Source: Chloroflexota bacterium (GTDB lineage Bacteria > Chloroflexota > Ktedonobacteria > Ktedonobacterales > Ktedonobacteraceae). Taken from it: 64,000 bases of DNA. The first letter of the stretch is position 1. Each line of letters opens with the position of its first letter. Made by a program: the position numbers and the translations under genes. This document shows, one piece after another, positions 42,625-50,874 of this stretch. Under the pieces are notes generated by a model that was given only the letters and a program-made list of their open reading frames with translations, had not been told where the DNA came from and ran no database searches. The stretch is from contig VBHI01000220.1 of assembly GCA_005881495.1 (NCBI GenBank), positions 1 through 64,000 of the forward strand, written 5' to 3'.

Positions 42625-44043
42625 ATGGCGAAATATGATATGACGATAATCGGTGGGGGTTCTGGTGGTCTGATTGCTGCGCGTACTGCGGCAGCATTGG
42701 GCGCAAGCGTCTTATTGATCGATAAAGAGAAATTGGGAGGGGATTGTTTACATTATGGTTGTGTGCCCAGTAAGAGTATGATCCACGTGGCTAAGGTAGT
42801 GCGGCAGACCAGGGAGGCTGCTAAGGTGGGGCTGATGTCTGCTGATCTTAGGGTGGATATGGGGAAGGTTTCTGAATATATTCAAGGGGTGATAGAGCGT
42901 GTCGGTGAGGGCGAACATAGATATACCGAGGGTGTCACAGTAAAGTTTGGTCAGATAGCATTCAAGTCAGCGACCGAACTATCTTTGAATGGTGAGCTTA
43001 TCAGCAGCCGCAATTCCCTCATCGCAACTGGATCACGTCCTTTGGTACCAGGGGTGGAAGGCCTGGAAGAGACCGGTTATTTGACCAATGAGGGCGTTTT
43101 TGATCTTACACGGCTGCCTGTCTCCCTTGTTGTGGTGGGTGGCGGTCCAATTGGTGTCGAACTGGGGCAGGCTTTTGAACGCCTCGGCTCGAAGGTGACC
43201 ATTATCCAGGGACCGGGACGCATTTTGCCCAGGGAAGATCCAGAAGTCTCTGAAACTGTTGCTAGCGTCCTGGTCTCCGAAGGGATCAAGATTGTTACCA
43301 ATGCTCGTTTTGTCAAAGCCAGCCGCGATGGTGATAAGAAGGTGGTCACAGTCAGGCAGGGTGACCAACTGTTGACCTTTGAAGCTGACGAGATACTGCT
43401 GGCATCAGGACGCCAGCCCAATGTTGGCGGATTGAACCTGGAAGCTGCCGGTGTCAAATATGATGCTAAAGGCATCAAGGTCAATGAACACTTGCAGACA
43501 TCGGCATCGAACATTCTCGCAATTGGCGATGTAACTGGTGGGTACCTGTTTACGCACGTTGCTGCATACCAAGCTGGCGTGGCAGTACGGAATGCACTGG
43601 TGCCATTCGCGAAGAAAAAGGTCGATTACCGTGTTGTGCCCTGGTGTACTTTTACGGACCCAGAGGCCGCACGTGTAGGCCTGACACCCGAAGACGCGGA
43701 AAAGCAATACAAGCAGGTACGGATTGTCAAATTCCCGTGGGCCGATATCGACCGCGCCCAGGCAGAGGGCGCAACAACGGGTTTTATTAAGCTCGTGTTG
43801 GCGGGCAAGAAAGATGAAATTGTAGGGGCACATATGGTAGGGGCACATTCGGGCGAAATATTGGGCGAAATGGCATTAGCATTGCAGCATAACCTGACCT
43901 TGAACGATATCCTGGCCACGATTCATGCCTATCCTACAATGAATACTGGTATCCAGCAGGCAGTTTTCGAGGCGTATCTCGAGGGCGAGGCTCTTGCCGG
44001 CAATCGCAAGCTTGTGCGTACGGTGCTGAGCGTGCGTGCCTAG
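42625..44043 (+). CDS. FAD-dependent pyridine nucleotide-disulfide oxidoreductase (MerA/Lpd-like)
   Basis: 472 aa. The FAD site is IIGGGSGGLIAARTAA, the redox-active disulfide lies in GGDCLHYGCVPSK, the NAD(P) site is VVGGGPIGVELGQAF, and the C-terminal dimer interface has the His-Glu pair region (IHAYPTMNTGIQQA). It is class I, like mercuric reductase, dihydrolipoamide dehydrogenase and related reductases. It lacks MerA's N-terminal metal-binding domain and the C-terminal CC pair, so mercury reduction is unlikely. No lipoamide-complex genes are adjacent. The substrate is therefore open. Confidence 0.9.
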   Translation: MAKYDMTIIGGGSGGLIAARTAAALGASVLLIDKEKLGGDCLHYGCVPSKSMIHVAKVVRQTREAAKVGLMSADLRVDMGKVSEYIQGVIERVGEGEHRYTEGVTVKFGQIAFKSATELSLNGELISSRNSLIATGSRPLVPGVEGLEETGYLTNEGVFDLTRLPVSLVVVGGGPIGVELGQAFERLGSKVTIIQGPGRILPREDPEVSETVASVLVSEGIKIVTNARFVKASRDGDKKVVTVRQGDQLLTFEADEILLASGRQPNVGGLNLEAAGVKYDAKGIKVNEHLQTSASNILAIGDVTGGYLFTHVAAYQAGVAVRNALVPFAKKKVDYRVVPWCTFTDPEAARVGLTPEDAEKQYKQVRIVKFPWADIDRAQAEGATTGFIKLVLAGKKDEIVGAHMVGAHSGEILGEMALALQHNLTLNDILATIHAYPTMNTGIQQAVFEAYLEGEALAGNRKLVRTVLSVRA

Positions 44044-44084
44044 ACGAGGGAAAGAAGGGCGCATGCTTTCGCCTTCCCAGGAAT

Positions 44085-45008
44085 TCAAGATGACTTCCGG
44101 TCGGCGCTTTTGGGAGGTGCGATGCTAAAGAGCGATCGTGCCGTTGAACGTATATAGGCCAAAAGACCGGCAATCAACGCGAATAAAAAGCCAGGCACGA
44201 GTAGCGCTACAGCGAACGGGACGTGTAGCCACGAGAGAAAAAGGAGTTGAGATATTACCAGAAATATCACCAGTACAGTGGCGATTAACGTGATCGTCGC
44301 GATGAACTTTGCGCGCAATCGTTCTTCCTCCAAGTGTATTTGCAGTCCTGCCTGTTCACGCCAGCTATTTTGTTGGTTCTGCATATTCTCACGTTCGACG
44401 GCCATTTGTTGTCGTTCCTGGGTAAGCTCATATTCAAGTTGATAGGCTTTTTTCTGTGCCTGTCGTATTAGATAGAGTGTCTCGGCAGTACGTTGTTCTT
44501 CAATCTGCTTGACGTGCAGTTCCACTGTTTTCAGGGCGTCCGTTGTCGGCCTGTTTTCGGGGTGAAGTTCGAGGGTCCGCGTCGCCTCCGCGAGCATGTT
44601 ATGTGCCTCTTCCTCAACGGCGCTCTGGAACGAATGGTAGAGTTCCTCGTAACGCTTTTCTAGGTCGAGATGATCTTGCATTGTGCGGTTTAATTGTGCC
44701 GTGATTGTATCTAGATGGCTCTCATAGACGGCGATGTCTTGTTGATGAGCGTTCAGCATAGTATCAATTTCGTCAACGTATCTGGCTATTTCTGAGCGCA
44801 GGCGCTTGTTTTCTTCTCGTAATTGTATGTATTGCCGCCAGACAATTCTCCCCTGCGTTTCCTGGCTACTGATATGTGGAAGGTCCTCAGTATGTTTCTG
44901 CTGCAAGATTTGCTGCCGCCTTTCAGATACATAATCCCGATGGTTATGCGGCCGTGAAATTTTTTCGATAGCCCCGGTGGTCTGGGTGGTATCATCCGAA
45001 GAAAGCAT
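44085..45008 (-). CDS. Coiled-coil protein with C-terminal membrane hairpin
   Basis: 307 aa. Residues about 55-230 are a long, charged coiled coil (REENKRLRSEIARYVDEID, LEKRYEELYHSFQ, ELTQERQQMAVERENM). Two hydrophobic helices follow at about 238-262 and 268-290, with a short loop (SWLHVP), and a basic tail. The coil should lie in the cytoplasm. I do not recognise the family; the shape suggests a structural or scaffold protein. Start at ATG 45008. Confidence 0.7.
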   Translation of the reverse strand: MLSSDDTTQTTGAIEKISRPHNHRDYVSERRQQILQQKHTEDLPHISSQETQGRIVWRQYIQLREENKRLRSEIARYVDEIDTMLNAHQQDIAVYESHLDTITAQLNRTMQDHLDLEKRYEELYHSFQSAVEEEAHNMLAEATRTLELHPENRPTTDALKTVELHVKQIEEQRTAETLYLIRQAQKKAYQLEYELTQERQQMAVERENMQNQQNSWREQAGLQIHLEEERLRAKFIATITLIATVLVIFLVISQLLFLSWLHVPFAVALLVPGFLFALIAGLLAYIRSTARSLFSIAPPKSADRKSS

Positions 45009-45269
45009 GGTATGTTCCCTCGCATTGTTTCTATCTTGCGGTCAGCGACTGAGTACAAAAACGCCATCACCATGGCATGAAGCAAGCAGCATGCTGTATG
45101 ATAGTGCCTGTATATCAATCAAGTGCTTCTCTCTCCTGTTGCTATTATGCACAGTAAAACGCAAAGATGCAAGCCCTCGGGATGTTTTTGCGGTAACAAG
45201 GTGCATCAGAATGCTTCATAATATATTAGTGTGCTTCTATGCCTCTATGCCCACTCTAAGAGGGTAGTT

Positions 45270-45959
45270 TTAGGGGCAAGGAGTCGGTGTCCTCTTTGGG
45301 TTCACCGTCGGACAAGGCTTAGGTGTCGGAGTAGGTGTAGGTGAATTCGTGGCAGTGGCAGTTGCTGTTGAAATAACCGTTGGGGATGCACCAGCAGTTG
45401 CTGATGCAGCCGGTAAGGATTTCACCAGGGTGAAGAAAGCCGCACGATCAGCTGTGACGTCGCAAGGTGGAACGCCCTGCGGCCCCTGAAATGCCACAGT
45501 GACCAATATTATTTTGTAGAGATCCGCGGATTTATTGGCGACTGAGACAGGGAAAATGGCCAGTCCGTCAGAAGTTGTATTTGCCGTGACATTCACGCTG
45601 CCATCGGGCCAGAGAACGGTAGCCGTGCCTTGAGCAGGGTATACCCCCTCAGGGTTGCCATTGACATTATGGACAAATTTTGCATAGACACCGATGGTTG
45701 AGGAGCCAATGCCAGGGGTGGTATTGGTGACCCAGGCAGAGCAGGTATATTCGGGTAATGGCGGAGTTGGTGAGCTATCGTTCTGACCGAGATTGATGGT
45801 AACCGTGACGTCGGTTTGACCCAGGTTTGCATTGGTAGGGGTACCGCCACAGGCAACGATGAGCACGCTGAACAGAAAGAGGAGAAGTATTGTGCCGCAA
45901 TTGAGATACAGCGATAGAGGGGCATTCTTCTTCCATTGTTTCCACGATTGTAGCCGCAT
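45270..45959 (-). CDS. Lipoprotein with threonine-proline-rich C-terminus
   Basis: 229 aa from ATG 45959, chosen because the signal peptide begins there (KKNAPLSLYLNCGTILLLFLFSVL). The lipobox is LIVACGG, so the protein should be lipid-anchored outside the cell. The middle part is a strand-rich domain with an Ig-like feel (TVLWPDGSVNVTANTT, then GLAIFPVSV), followed by a tail of TP repeats (TNSPTPTPTPKP). The repeats could be a wall-spanning linker. Function unknown. Confidence 0.75.
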   Translation of the reverse strand: MRLQSWKQWKKNAPLSLYLNCGTILLLFLFSVLIVACGGTPTNANLGQTDVTVTINLGQNDSSPTPPLPEYTCSAWVTNTTPGIGSSTIGVYAKFVHNVNGNPEGVYPAQGTATVLWPDGSVNVTANTTSDGLAIFPVSVANKSADLYKIILVTVAFQGPQGVPPCDVTADRAAFFTLVKSLPAASATAGASPTVISTATATATNSPTPTPTPKPCPTVNPKRTPTPCP

Positions 45960-46183
45960 ATACCCGAAGTTACCTTTAGCTGATCTTATTTTTTCGGTTA
46001 GTATAGCACGGAGTATTTGCAGGTTGTATATTTTACACATTGCCTGCCATGAAAGTACTATAGTCTGTTCTTTATGAAGTAAACGATAACGGAGATCAGA
46101 GTAACATGCCATGTGTGGCAGGCAGCCATTGGATGTCCTGCCACACATGGCACATATTGCTGTTCTTGGACAAAAACGATTGG

Positions 46184-46567
46184 TTACTGGACGTTGACAG
46201 TCAAGTTCATTCCAGGATGGACGGTACAATACAGTTTGAAGGTCCCTGCTGTATTAAATGGACCGATAGTTCCGCTATCGTTGCCGATGTAGGTTTTGTT
46301 GACCGTGGGAGCGCCACTTTCAGTGGCAGGTTTTGGTGTGGTGCCATTCCAGGTGCCGTTCGCAATAATATGCGTTGATGCTGCGTCATCCACGAGGTTG
46401 AGCATATCACCTTTGTGAATAGTAATCGACGGTTGAAGAAAGGTGGATCCGCCCATATGCACCGTTGGAAGGTTAGTGGGAGTGGATGTATCGACTATAG
46501 CGCATGCGCCCAATAGGATAGTCAGTAAACCAAATAGAGTTAAACCAACTACAATTCTTTTATACAT
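46184..46567 (-). CDS. Cupredoxin-like lipoprotein
   Basis: 127 aa from ATG 46567 with AAAGGAA upstream. The signal peptide ends in LLGACA, a lipobox. The mature part is a blue-copper fold: a histidine in STHIIAN and the ligand loop YCTVHPGM supply Cys, His and Met, with an additional His from the N-terminal side. It is a separate small relative of the copper domain in the gene at 7403. Probably an extracytoplasmic electron carrier or copper-binding protein. Confidence 0.85.
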   Translation of the reverse strand: MYKRIVVGLTLFGLLTILLGACAIVDTSTPTNLPTVHMGGSTFLQPSITIHKGDMLNLVDDAASTHIIANGTWNGTTPKPATESGAPTVNKTYIGNDSGTIGPFNTAGTFKLYCTVHPGMNLTVNVQ

Positions 46568-46716
46568 AAGAGTTCCTTTCAAATGTTCCAGCTTGCAGGT
46601 GTGCTACTTCGTATTATAGCAGCATCGAGGCGGATTTGCCTCACGAATCTGGCATGCCACCGTAATGAGAGGTGAGGTGTTTACGGTTGTCCTGGGGCGT
46701 AGGGAGACAGGCTTAG

Positions 46717-46917
46717 TTAATGCGCATTCATGCCGACGTTGTGAGGGCCCACCCGCTTTCTGGGTTTCATTCCGAACAACCACCGTGCGATGCTGATCCG
46801 TTTGATCAAAAGTTCATAAACCACGAGCGTTGACGCCAGAGCGAGGGTACTGACGAGCAGGAATCTTGCTACCATATTCATATCCCATTGAACAAAGTAA
46901 AATAAGAAAATGTCTCA
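46717..46917 (-). pseudogene. C-terminal remnant of an acyltransferase-3 (OafA-like) membrane protein
   Basis: A short minus-strand frame ends at the TAA 46717-46719. From ATG 46881 it gives 54 codons; read back to the first upstream stop it begins LFYFVQWDMNMVARF and ends YELLIKRISIARWLFGMKPRKR. The last membrane helix followed by ELLIKR...LFGMKP is the usual ending of acyltransferase-3 proteins. The rest of the gene is absent, so it is a leftover. It could be a tiny membrane protein, but I think that is less likely. Confidence 0.55.
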
Positions 46918-46943
46918 AGCCGCATCAGAAGCGGCTTGAGACA
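46911..46943 (-). repeat. Hairpin repeat, copy 1 (also terminator of the SUOX-like operon)
   Basis: A 13-bp perfect stem (46911-46923 with 46931-46943) around a 7-base loop, followed on the minus strand by ATTTTCTTATTTT. One arm overlaps the end of the DUF6510 gene. Related copies are at 49943-49981 and 50630-50694. Confidence 0.75.
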
Positions 46944-47176
46944 AAGCCTGGATAGTTTTGGTAGCGGCCCTTTGTGCTGACGATGCGAATGAGTACATGA
47001 TCACAAGTAGGACAGCGCATTACCGTTCCCATACTGCTCTTATAGACGGTGAGCGCACCAACGGGACTCGTCCCGCTGCAATGAGCACAGGTTTCCTCAA
47101 CGAGCGTCATTTCAAAGGGGAAAATTTCTCGCAAGATGCCGCCTGCGGCATTCCCATCAAGGGTCGTGTCATCCAT
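46925..47176 (-). CDS. DUF6510-like small zinc-ribbon protein
   Basis: 83 aa. LDGNAAGGILREIF at the N-terminus and two cysteine pairs, CAHC and CPTC, match what I know of the DUF6510 family. These proteins occur beside sulfite-oxidase-like and flavin-reductase genes, as here. Its start overlaps the reductase stop by a base, so it is the third gene of that operon. Role unknown; a metal- or partner-binding accessory is plausible. Confidence 0.8.
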   Translation of the reverse strand: MDDTTLDGNAAGGILREIFPFEMTLVEETCAHCSGTSPVGALTVYKSSMGTVMRCPTCDHVLIRIVSTKGRYQNYPGFVSSRF

Positions 47177-47934
47177 TAAGGGCCTCCTGTCGGACCGAAA
47201 CGCTCCGTTTTGATGCGTGTCGGCTCATATCCCAGCGGCAGCAAATCTGCCGCCGCTATTTCGACGAACGGTGTCGGGCCACATATGAAGGCGAGAGGAT
47301 GCTGCTCCACCGGCCAGGCGACCTCTCGCAAGAGCTCGGCGTCGATACGGCGGCTGTAGCCCGTCCATCCGGGCGGCTGCGTCCGCGTCAGCGTTTGGAT
47401 CACCTCCAGGGCCATGTTGGCCCCTGCAAGGCGCTCCAGTTCGTCCCGGTAGATGATGTCCTCATACGTGCGAGACGAGACGAGCAAACGTGTCTGGATG
47501 GTACTTCCCACTGCCCCACGGTGCCGGATCATCGCCATGAGGGGCACAATGCCTGATCCACCTGCAATGAGGAGCAAGGGTCCGCCCAGGCGCTCCTCCC
47601 AGACAAAGTAGCCGCCGATGGGACCACGTAGCTCCAGTTTGTCACCAACTCGCAAACCATTTGTAAGGTAAGGCGACACTTCCCCATCGTCCAGCTGCTC
47701 AACTGTGAGCGCGATCTGCTGTCCGTCCTCGGGCGGTGAGGCGATGGAGTAGCTGCGCTCGGCCTGGTACCCGTCGTCAGCCGTGAGACGGATATCCACG
47801 TGCTGGCCAGCCAGGTGCCCCGCCCAATTGGGGATGGAGAGCGTCAGGCTCCTGGTACGCGGCGTTTCCTGGTGGGTCGCCACCACTTCACCAAGCTGCC
47901 ATCTTAGTCGCCCTGGTAGCGCTGTTCTTTCCAT
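47176..47934 (-). CDS. Ferredoxin-reductase-type FAD/NAD(P)H oxidoreductase
   Basis: 252 aa. The FAD-binding beta barrel has RSYSIAS, the flavin signature. The NAD domain has LLIAGGSGIVPLMAMIRHR and the end motif FICGPTPFVE. No iron-sulfur domain is attached. It overlaps the sulfite-oxidase-like gene by 31 bp and touches the DUF6510 gene. It is likely the electron-transfer partner of the molybdoprotein. The direction of transfer is not evident. Confidence 0.9.
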   Translation of the reverse strand: MERTALPGRLRWQLGEVVATHQETPRTRSLTLSIPNWAGHLAGQHVDIRLTADDGYQAERSYSIASPPEDGQQIALTVEQLDDGEVSPYLTNGLRVGDKLELRGPIGGYFVWEERLGGPLLLIAGGSGIVPLMAMIRHRGAVGSTIQTRLLVSSRTYEDIIYRDELERLAGANMALEVIQTLTRTQPPGWTGYSRRIDAELLREVAWPVEQHPLAFICGPTPFVEIAAADLLPLGYEPTRIKTERFGPTGGP

Positions 47935-48524
47935 GGATCACCGTAATTGTGGTAGCCAAGCGACTCCCAGAAGCCCGGTTCATCCCGCTCGACCAATTGG
48001 AGGCCCCGGACCCACTTGGCACTCTTCCAAAAATAGAGATGAGGAACCAGCAGTCGCGCTGGCCCACCATGTTGGGGAGCCAACGGCTCTCCCTCGTAGA
48101 TGAATGCCACCCAGGCTTTCCCTCCCAGAACATCCGCGAGCGGCAAATTCGTGGTATAGCCACCATCGCAGTAGGCGGTGACATATCTCGCGACGTTCGG
48201 GTCATAGTCCACCTGTCGCAGCAAGGTCTCGACGGAGATTCCCTCCCAATGGGTATCTAACTTGGTCCATTTGGTGACGCAACTGATGTCGACGGTTGGC
48301 GTCTCATGGGGAAGGGCCAGCAGTTCCTCCCAGGACCAACGCTTTGGTTCTTTCACCTTGCCGGTAATCGAGAAATCCCACCGCTCCAGGGGAGTATGTT
48401 GGGTCGGACCAGCCGAAAGCACTGGGAAGCCGCGCTCAAGATACTGTCCAGGCGGAATCCGCTGGGCCAGGTCACTCTGTTGGCGGCGGCCTCGGAACCC
48501 TCGCGAAATGAATCCTTCGCTCAT
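47904..48524 (-). CDS. Sulfite-oxidase-like molybdopterin-binding oxidoreductase
   Basis: 206 aa from ATG 48524, which has GGAGGG at good spacing; an ATG at 48539 contains that site and is rejected. The oxidoreductase molybdopterin domain is clear: the Mo-ligand cysteine in DISCVTKW, then THWEGISVETLL, YCDGGYTTNLPL and the C-terminal KSAKWVRGLQL. There is no signal peptide, dimerisation domain or haem domain, so it is a minimal cytoplasmic member like those called YedY-related or SUOX-like. Substrate unknown. Confidence 0.9.
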   Translation of the reverse strand: MSEGFISRGFRGRRQQSDLAQRIPPGQYLERGFPVLSAGPTQHTPLERWDFSITGKVKEPKRWSWEELLALPHETPTVDISCVTKWTKLDTHWEGISVETLLRQVDYDPNVARYVTAYCDGGYTTNLPLADVLGGKAWVAFIYEGEPLAPQHGGPARLLVPHLYFWKSAKWVRGLQLVERDEPGFWESLGYHNYGDPWKEQRYQGD

Positions 48525-48553
48525 GTTTTGTCCCTCCATTCCTTCTTAACTAC

Positions 48554-48582
48554 ATTATGCACGATCATTCGCAGCATTTCAA
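48554..48582 (-). promoter_or_regulatory. Promoter of the SUOX-like/reductase/DUF6510 operon
   Basis: On the minus strand TTGAAA (48582-48577), 17 bases, CATAAT (48559-48554). The start near 48547 leaves a leader of about 23 bases before the ATG at 48524, further support for that start. Confidence 0.65.
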
Positions 48583-49064
48583 GGTCGTTTCTCACTTGAT
48601 ATGATAATTTGCTTAACTTTCAACGTTTCTTTATTAGCGTTTAGAAGAGAATAGAGGGCATTTCCTAACTCTCAAAAAGCTCTTCAATGGATACCAAAAC
48701 ATGCTCAGTTACAGTGAGCAAGGACCAGTAGAAATGAGATTTTTGATGAGCTAGAAAAGTATACTCTGTTCCTGTTCAAGCTCAGAACTGTTCTGTTAAT
48801 CTGAGTTACGAAACGCTCTCACAGAATGTCAAGTGTTGCAAGTGTTGCAAGTGTATCAGGTGTATCAGGTGTATCAGACAAGTTTGAGTCGAGGTGGCTC
48901 ACTGTTTCAGAGTTTCAACTGTTTCAGGTGTTTCAGCAGGGGCTGTGAATTATTCCATAGTTGATTTCTTGTGGAGAAGGAACTGGCTCATCTTTGGGAG
49001 GAGTCGGAGTAATGAAACGCACTCGAGAATACTTTAGACCGAGAAAAGTATTGAGGAGGCAGGT
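48583..49064. other. Non-coding region with short tandem repeats
   Basis: No gene is supported over about 480 bp. It contains the 9-bp tandem repeat at 48832-48877 and a following stretch with repeated GTTTCAG words. GAGGAGGCAGG just before 49065 is the ribosome site of the next gene. Confidence 0.5.
48832..48877. repeat. Five-unit 9-bp tandem repeat
   Basis: Units of the type AGTGTTGCA (twice), AGTGTATCA and GGTGTATCA (twice) follow one another head to tail. A looser series of GTTTCAG words continues to about 48940. Confidence 0.75.
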
Positions 49065-49706
49065 ATGCATGCGCGTGTGCTTGTATTCTTTATGCTCCTT
49101 CTGTTCGTATTGCAGGGGTGTGGAGGAGCGTCAGAAAGTATTCCATCCTCTTTGGATGTGACATCTGTTCAAGTGATAATACTGCCTTCTGTTACCAAAA
49201 TACCTGTTAATCAGACGGTCCATACCACCATTAAGCTCACTGCGGCGTCAGGATCGAACCAGGCTTTGGAATATAGCCTGAAGGGCGCGCCGAACTCTTA
49301 TCCTCCTCAAACAAGAGGGAAAGCATTGTCCGATGCTTTTCCAGGCTGTGCCGTATCAGCGATTATCTTTGTTGATACCGCTACCCCTGAAATCAATCTT
49401 GTTTCACCTACCACCCGCTCTTTAGATGATACAGAGGCTGACTGGAACGTTGACATTACCCCACAAACAACAGGTTCACTAACCCTTAGTGGGGAGATCG
49501 ACGTGCAGTGGTCCTCTTGCCCTAACGGCAGCACGCCTGAGTTTCGGCTGTTATACTTTCAGCAGACGTTCACTGTTTTTAATCCTCATCCGGTACACAC
49601 TTTCCTTAGCGACTTTTTCAACAATCCGATAGTTGTTGGAGTAAGTGGAACGGTCTTAGCTGGTCTGGTTACATGGGTTGCTGTTCAAGCGTGGAAGCGT
49701 ATCTGA
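49065..49706 (+). CDS. Lipoprotein-like, membrane-spanning hypothetical protein (frame continues beyond an in-frame TGA)
   Basis: 213 aa from ATG 49065 with GAGGAGG upstream. The signal segment ends in VLQGCGG, a lipobox. A beta-rich external domain follows, and a C-terminal helix (PIVVGVSGTVLAGLVTWVAV) should return through the membrane, ending AWKRI and TGA (49704-49706). The same frame then runs on for another 65 codons to TGA 49902-49904. That tail is strongly basic and alanine/glutamine-rich (KRPHSKAKPAG, AQRKAKQVQKS), just what a cytoplasmic tail would look like. The TGA may be a recent nonsense change or be read through. Confidence 0.7.
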   Translation: MHARVLVFFMLLLFVLQGCGGASESIPSSLDVTSVQVIILPSVTKIPVNQTVHTTIKLTAASGSNQALEYSLKGAPNSYPPQTRGKALSDAFPGCAVSAIIFVDTATPEINLVSPTTRSLDDTEADWNVDITPQTTGSLTLSGEIDVQWSSCPNGSTPEFRLLYFQQTFTVFNPHPVHTFLSDFFNNPIVVGVSGTVLAGLVTWVAVQAWKRI

Positions 49707-49904
49707 CGAAAAGAGAAGGTAAAGAGGCCGCATTCTAAGGCTAAACCTGCTGGTGCCGTGCATCAGCAGAAGTCGGGTATGGATGCTCAGCGAAAAGCCA
49801 AACAGGTGCAGAAAAGCGACGTTCCACTGCAAAAGGACGCCATGAGCAAGATGGATGAAGTGTTGAAGAGGCGGGAGGGCGACGGAAAGAAAGTAGTTGA
49901 GTGA
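49707..49904 (+). other. In-frame basic extension after the TGA of the preceding gene
   Basis: The 65-codon stretch is in the same frame as the gene ending at 49706 and has no start codon with a ribosome site until internal ATGs near 49791. It is lysine/arginine-rich and ends ...GDGKKVVE. It looks like the severed end of the upstream protein. Confidence 0.5.
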
Positions 49905-49942
49905 GCTGGTTGCTACATTTCTAGGATAGTGTGAGATAAAGA

Positions 49943-49981
49943 AATGTCCCAAGCCGCTTCTCGTCTGGCTTGGAACGTGGT
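49943..49981 (-). repeat. Hairpin repeat, copy 2
   Basis: CCAAGCC (49949-49955) pairs with GGCTTGG (49967-49973). It and copy 3 share more sequence on the left: a TTGCTACATTT word, GGATAGTG and an AAAGAAATG word, in the same order. It lies downstream of the minus-strand antitoxin gene. Confidence 0.6.
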
Positions 49982-49997
49982 AGAGAAGGCAGGTAAT

Positions 49998-50225
49998 CTA
50001 TGCAGCTTTATAGCGCCGTACATCAACTTGTACGCCTTCCCTCACCGCTGTTTCTGCAATCTCAGAAAGTCGCTTGCTCGTTGCTGCATCCACATATTCC
50101 TCGCCACAGGTTGTGCAGATTTGCGCGGGGACATCCCGAATAACAACAGTTGTCTCACCTCTGGTAAGCGTGACCGTTGTGGTCCCTGGTTCAGTCTCTC
50201 CATATTGGCAAATGACACACTTCAT
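49998..50225 (-). CDS. YgiT/MqsA-type zinc-finger antitoxin
   Basis: 75 aa from ATG 50225, preceded by AGGAGGAAA. CVIC and CTTC pairs bind zinc, with the VTLTRGETTVVIRDVPAQIC core of the YgiT-type family. It is normally paired with a DUF4258 or MqsR-like toxin. The upstream gene is such a toxin, ending in an ATGA overlap with this start. The usual C-terminal XRE domain is missing; only a short helical tail (SKRLSEIAETAV) is present. Confidence 0.85.
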   Translation of the reverse strand: MKCVICQYGETEPGTTTVTLTRGETTVVIRDVPAQICTTCGEEYVDAATSKRLSEIAETAVREGVQVDVRRYKAA

Positions 50226-50512
50226 GAGCGTTTCCTCCTGGTCTTCATGTCCGGTTCCCACTTATCGGTGGTCGGCTCGTACGCTGTTATCACGATCACC
50301 AGTTGTTTGTCCCTGTTTTCTGCGGCGACCACATGAATGGGGCGTTCGTTACACCTCCCCAACAGCAATTTCGCCGGAAATGGGAATGCGGATGGTTAGT
50401 CTTCGATCGCTTCACCATGCCGCAAGATGTGCTCTACGCACTCGTCAGAAATAGAGCGCGTGAACATAGACTGGCGTGCGTGAATGCGATAGATCAGTTC
50501 TCGATATTGCAC
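50222..50512 (-). pseudogene. DUF4258-type toxin with a premature TAA
   Basis: From GTG 50512, after GGGAGGG, the frame gives YRELIYRIHARQSMFTRSIS, then ECVEHILRHGEAIED. TAA follows (50398-50396) where relatives have tyrosine, so one base change explains it. The same frame then continues with FPFPAKLLLG, RPIHVVAAENRDKQ, YEPTTDKWEPDM and ends at TGA overlapping the antitoxin ATG. The family signature is complete on both sides of the stop. The toxin should be inactive while its antitoxin stays intact. Confidence 0.8.
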
Positions 50513-50629
50513 CCGCGCCCTCCCTCTACACGTTTTCCTGTACTATACCATAGAAAGAAGAAGGAGCATAGCGTTGGGGACAGGCCGCGTCGTAGAGCAG
50601 ATGCATAGTTCGGGCGTTGCTACACAGTT

Positions 50630-50694
50630 GCTACATTTGCGGGATAGTGAAAGAAATGAAAATGTCTCAAGCTGCTTCCAGCGCGGCTTGAGAC
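50630..50694 (-). repeat. Hairpin repeat, copy 3
   Basis: A 12-bp stem with one G-T pair (50664-50675 with 50683-50694) closely resembles copy 1. The 34 bases before it (50630-50663) match the sequence before copy 2. Confidence 0.7.
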
Positions 50695-50713
50695 GTTTAT
50701 AAACGTGTTTTGG

Positions 50714-50727
50714 TAGCGCATACGGGA
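50714..50727 (+). other. Candidate distal attachment site: 14-base copy of the tRNA-Glu 3' end
   Basis: TAGCGCATACGGGA here is identical to 63202-63215, the last 13 bases of the tRNA-Glu gene plus one flanking base, in the same orientation. The tRNA 3' end faces this site, as expected for an element integrated at the tRNA 3' end. Confidence 0.45.
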
Positions 50728-50874
50728 TACGCCTGGGCTTGTTCGCCGGCGTGCGCCGATGTGCTCCCCGCGCTTCATTCCTCGTTTCATTGTTCACCGC
50801 GGACCGCTCTGTATTACTGATATTCGTCGGCGTTGCTGTACGGGTTGCTGTACAGCCAGGCTCTCGGCACCCCC

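Noticed and set aside
42625..44043. Mercuric reductase function
   Set aside because: The redox disulfide is present, but the C-terminal vicinal cysteine pair and any mer genes are missing.
45270..46229. Longer lipoprotein frame starting at 46229
   Set aside because: Signal peptide and lipobox fix the start near 45959; the upstream part is not protein-like and leads into the cupredoxin gene end.
48832..48940. CRISPR-like array
   Set aside because: Units are only nine bases and contiguous, with no spacers and no cas genes.
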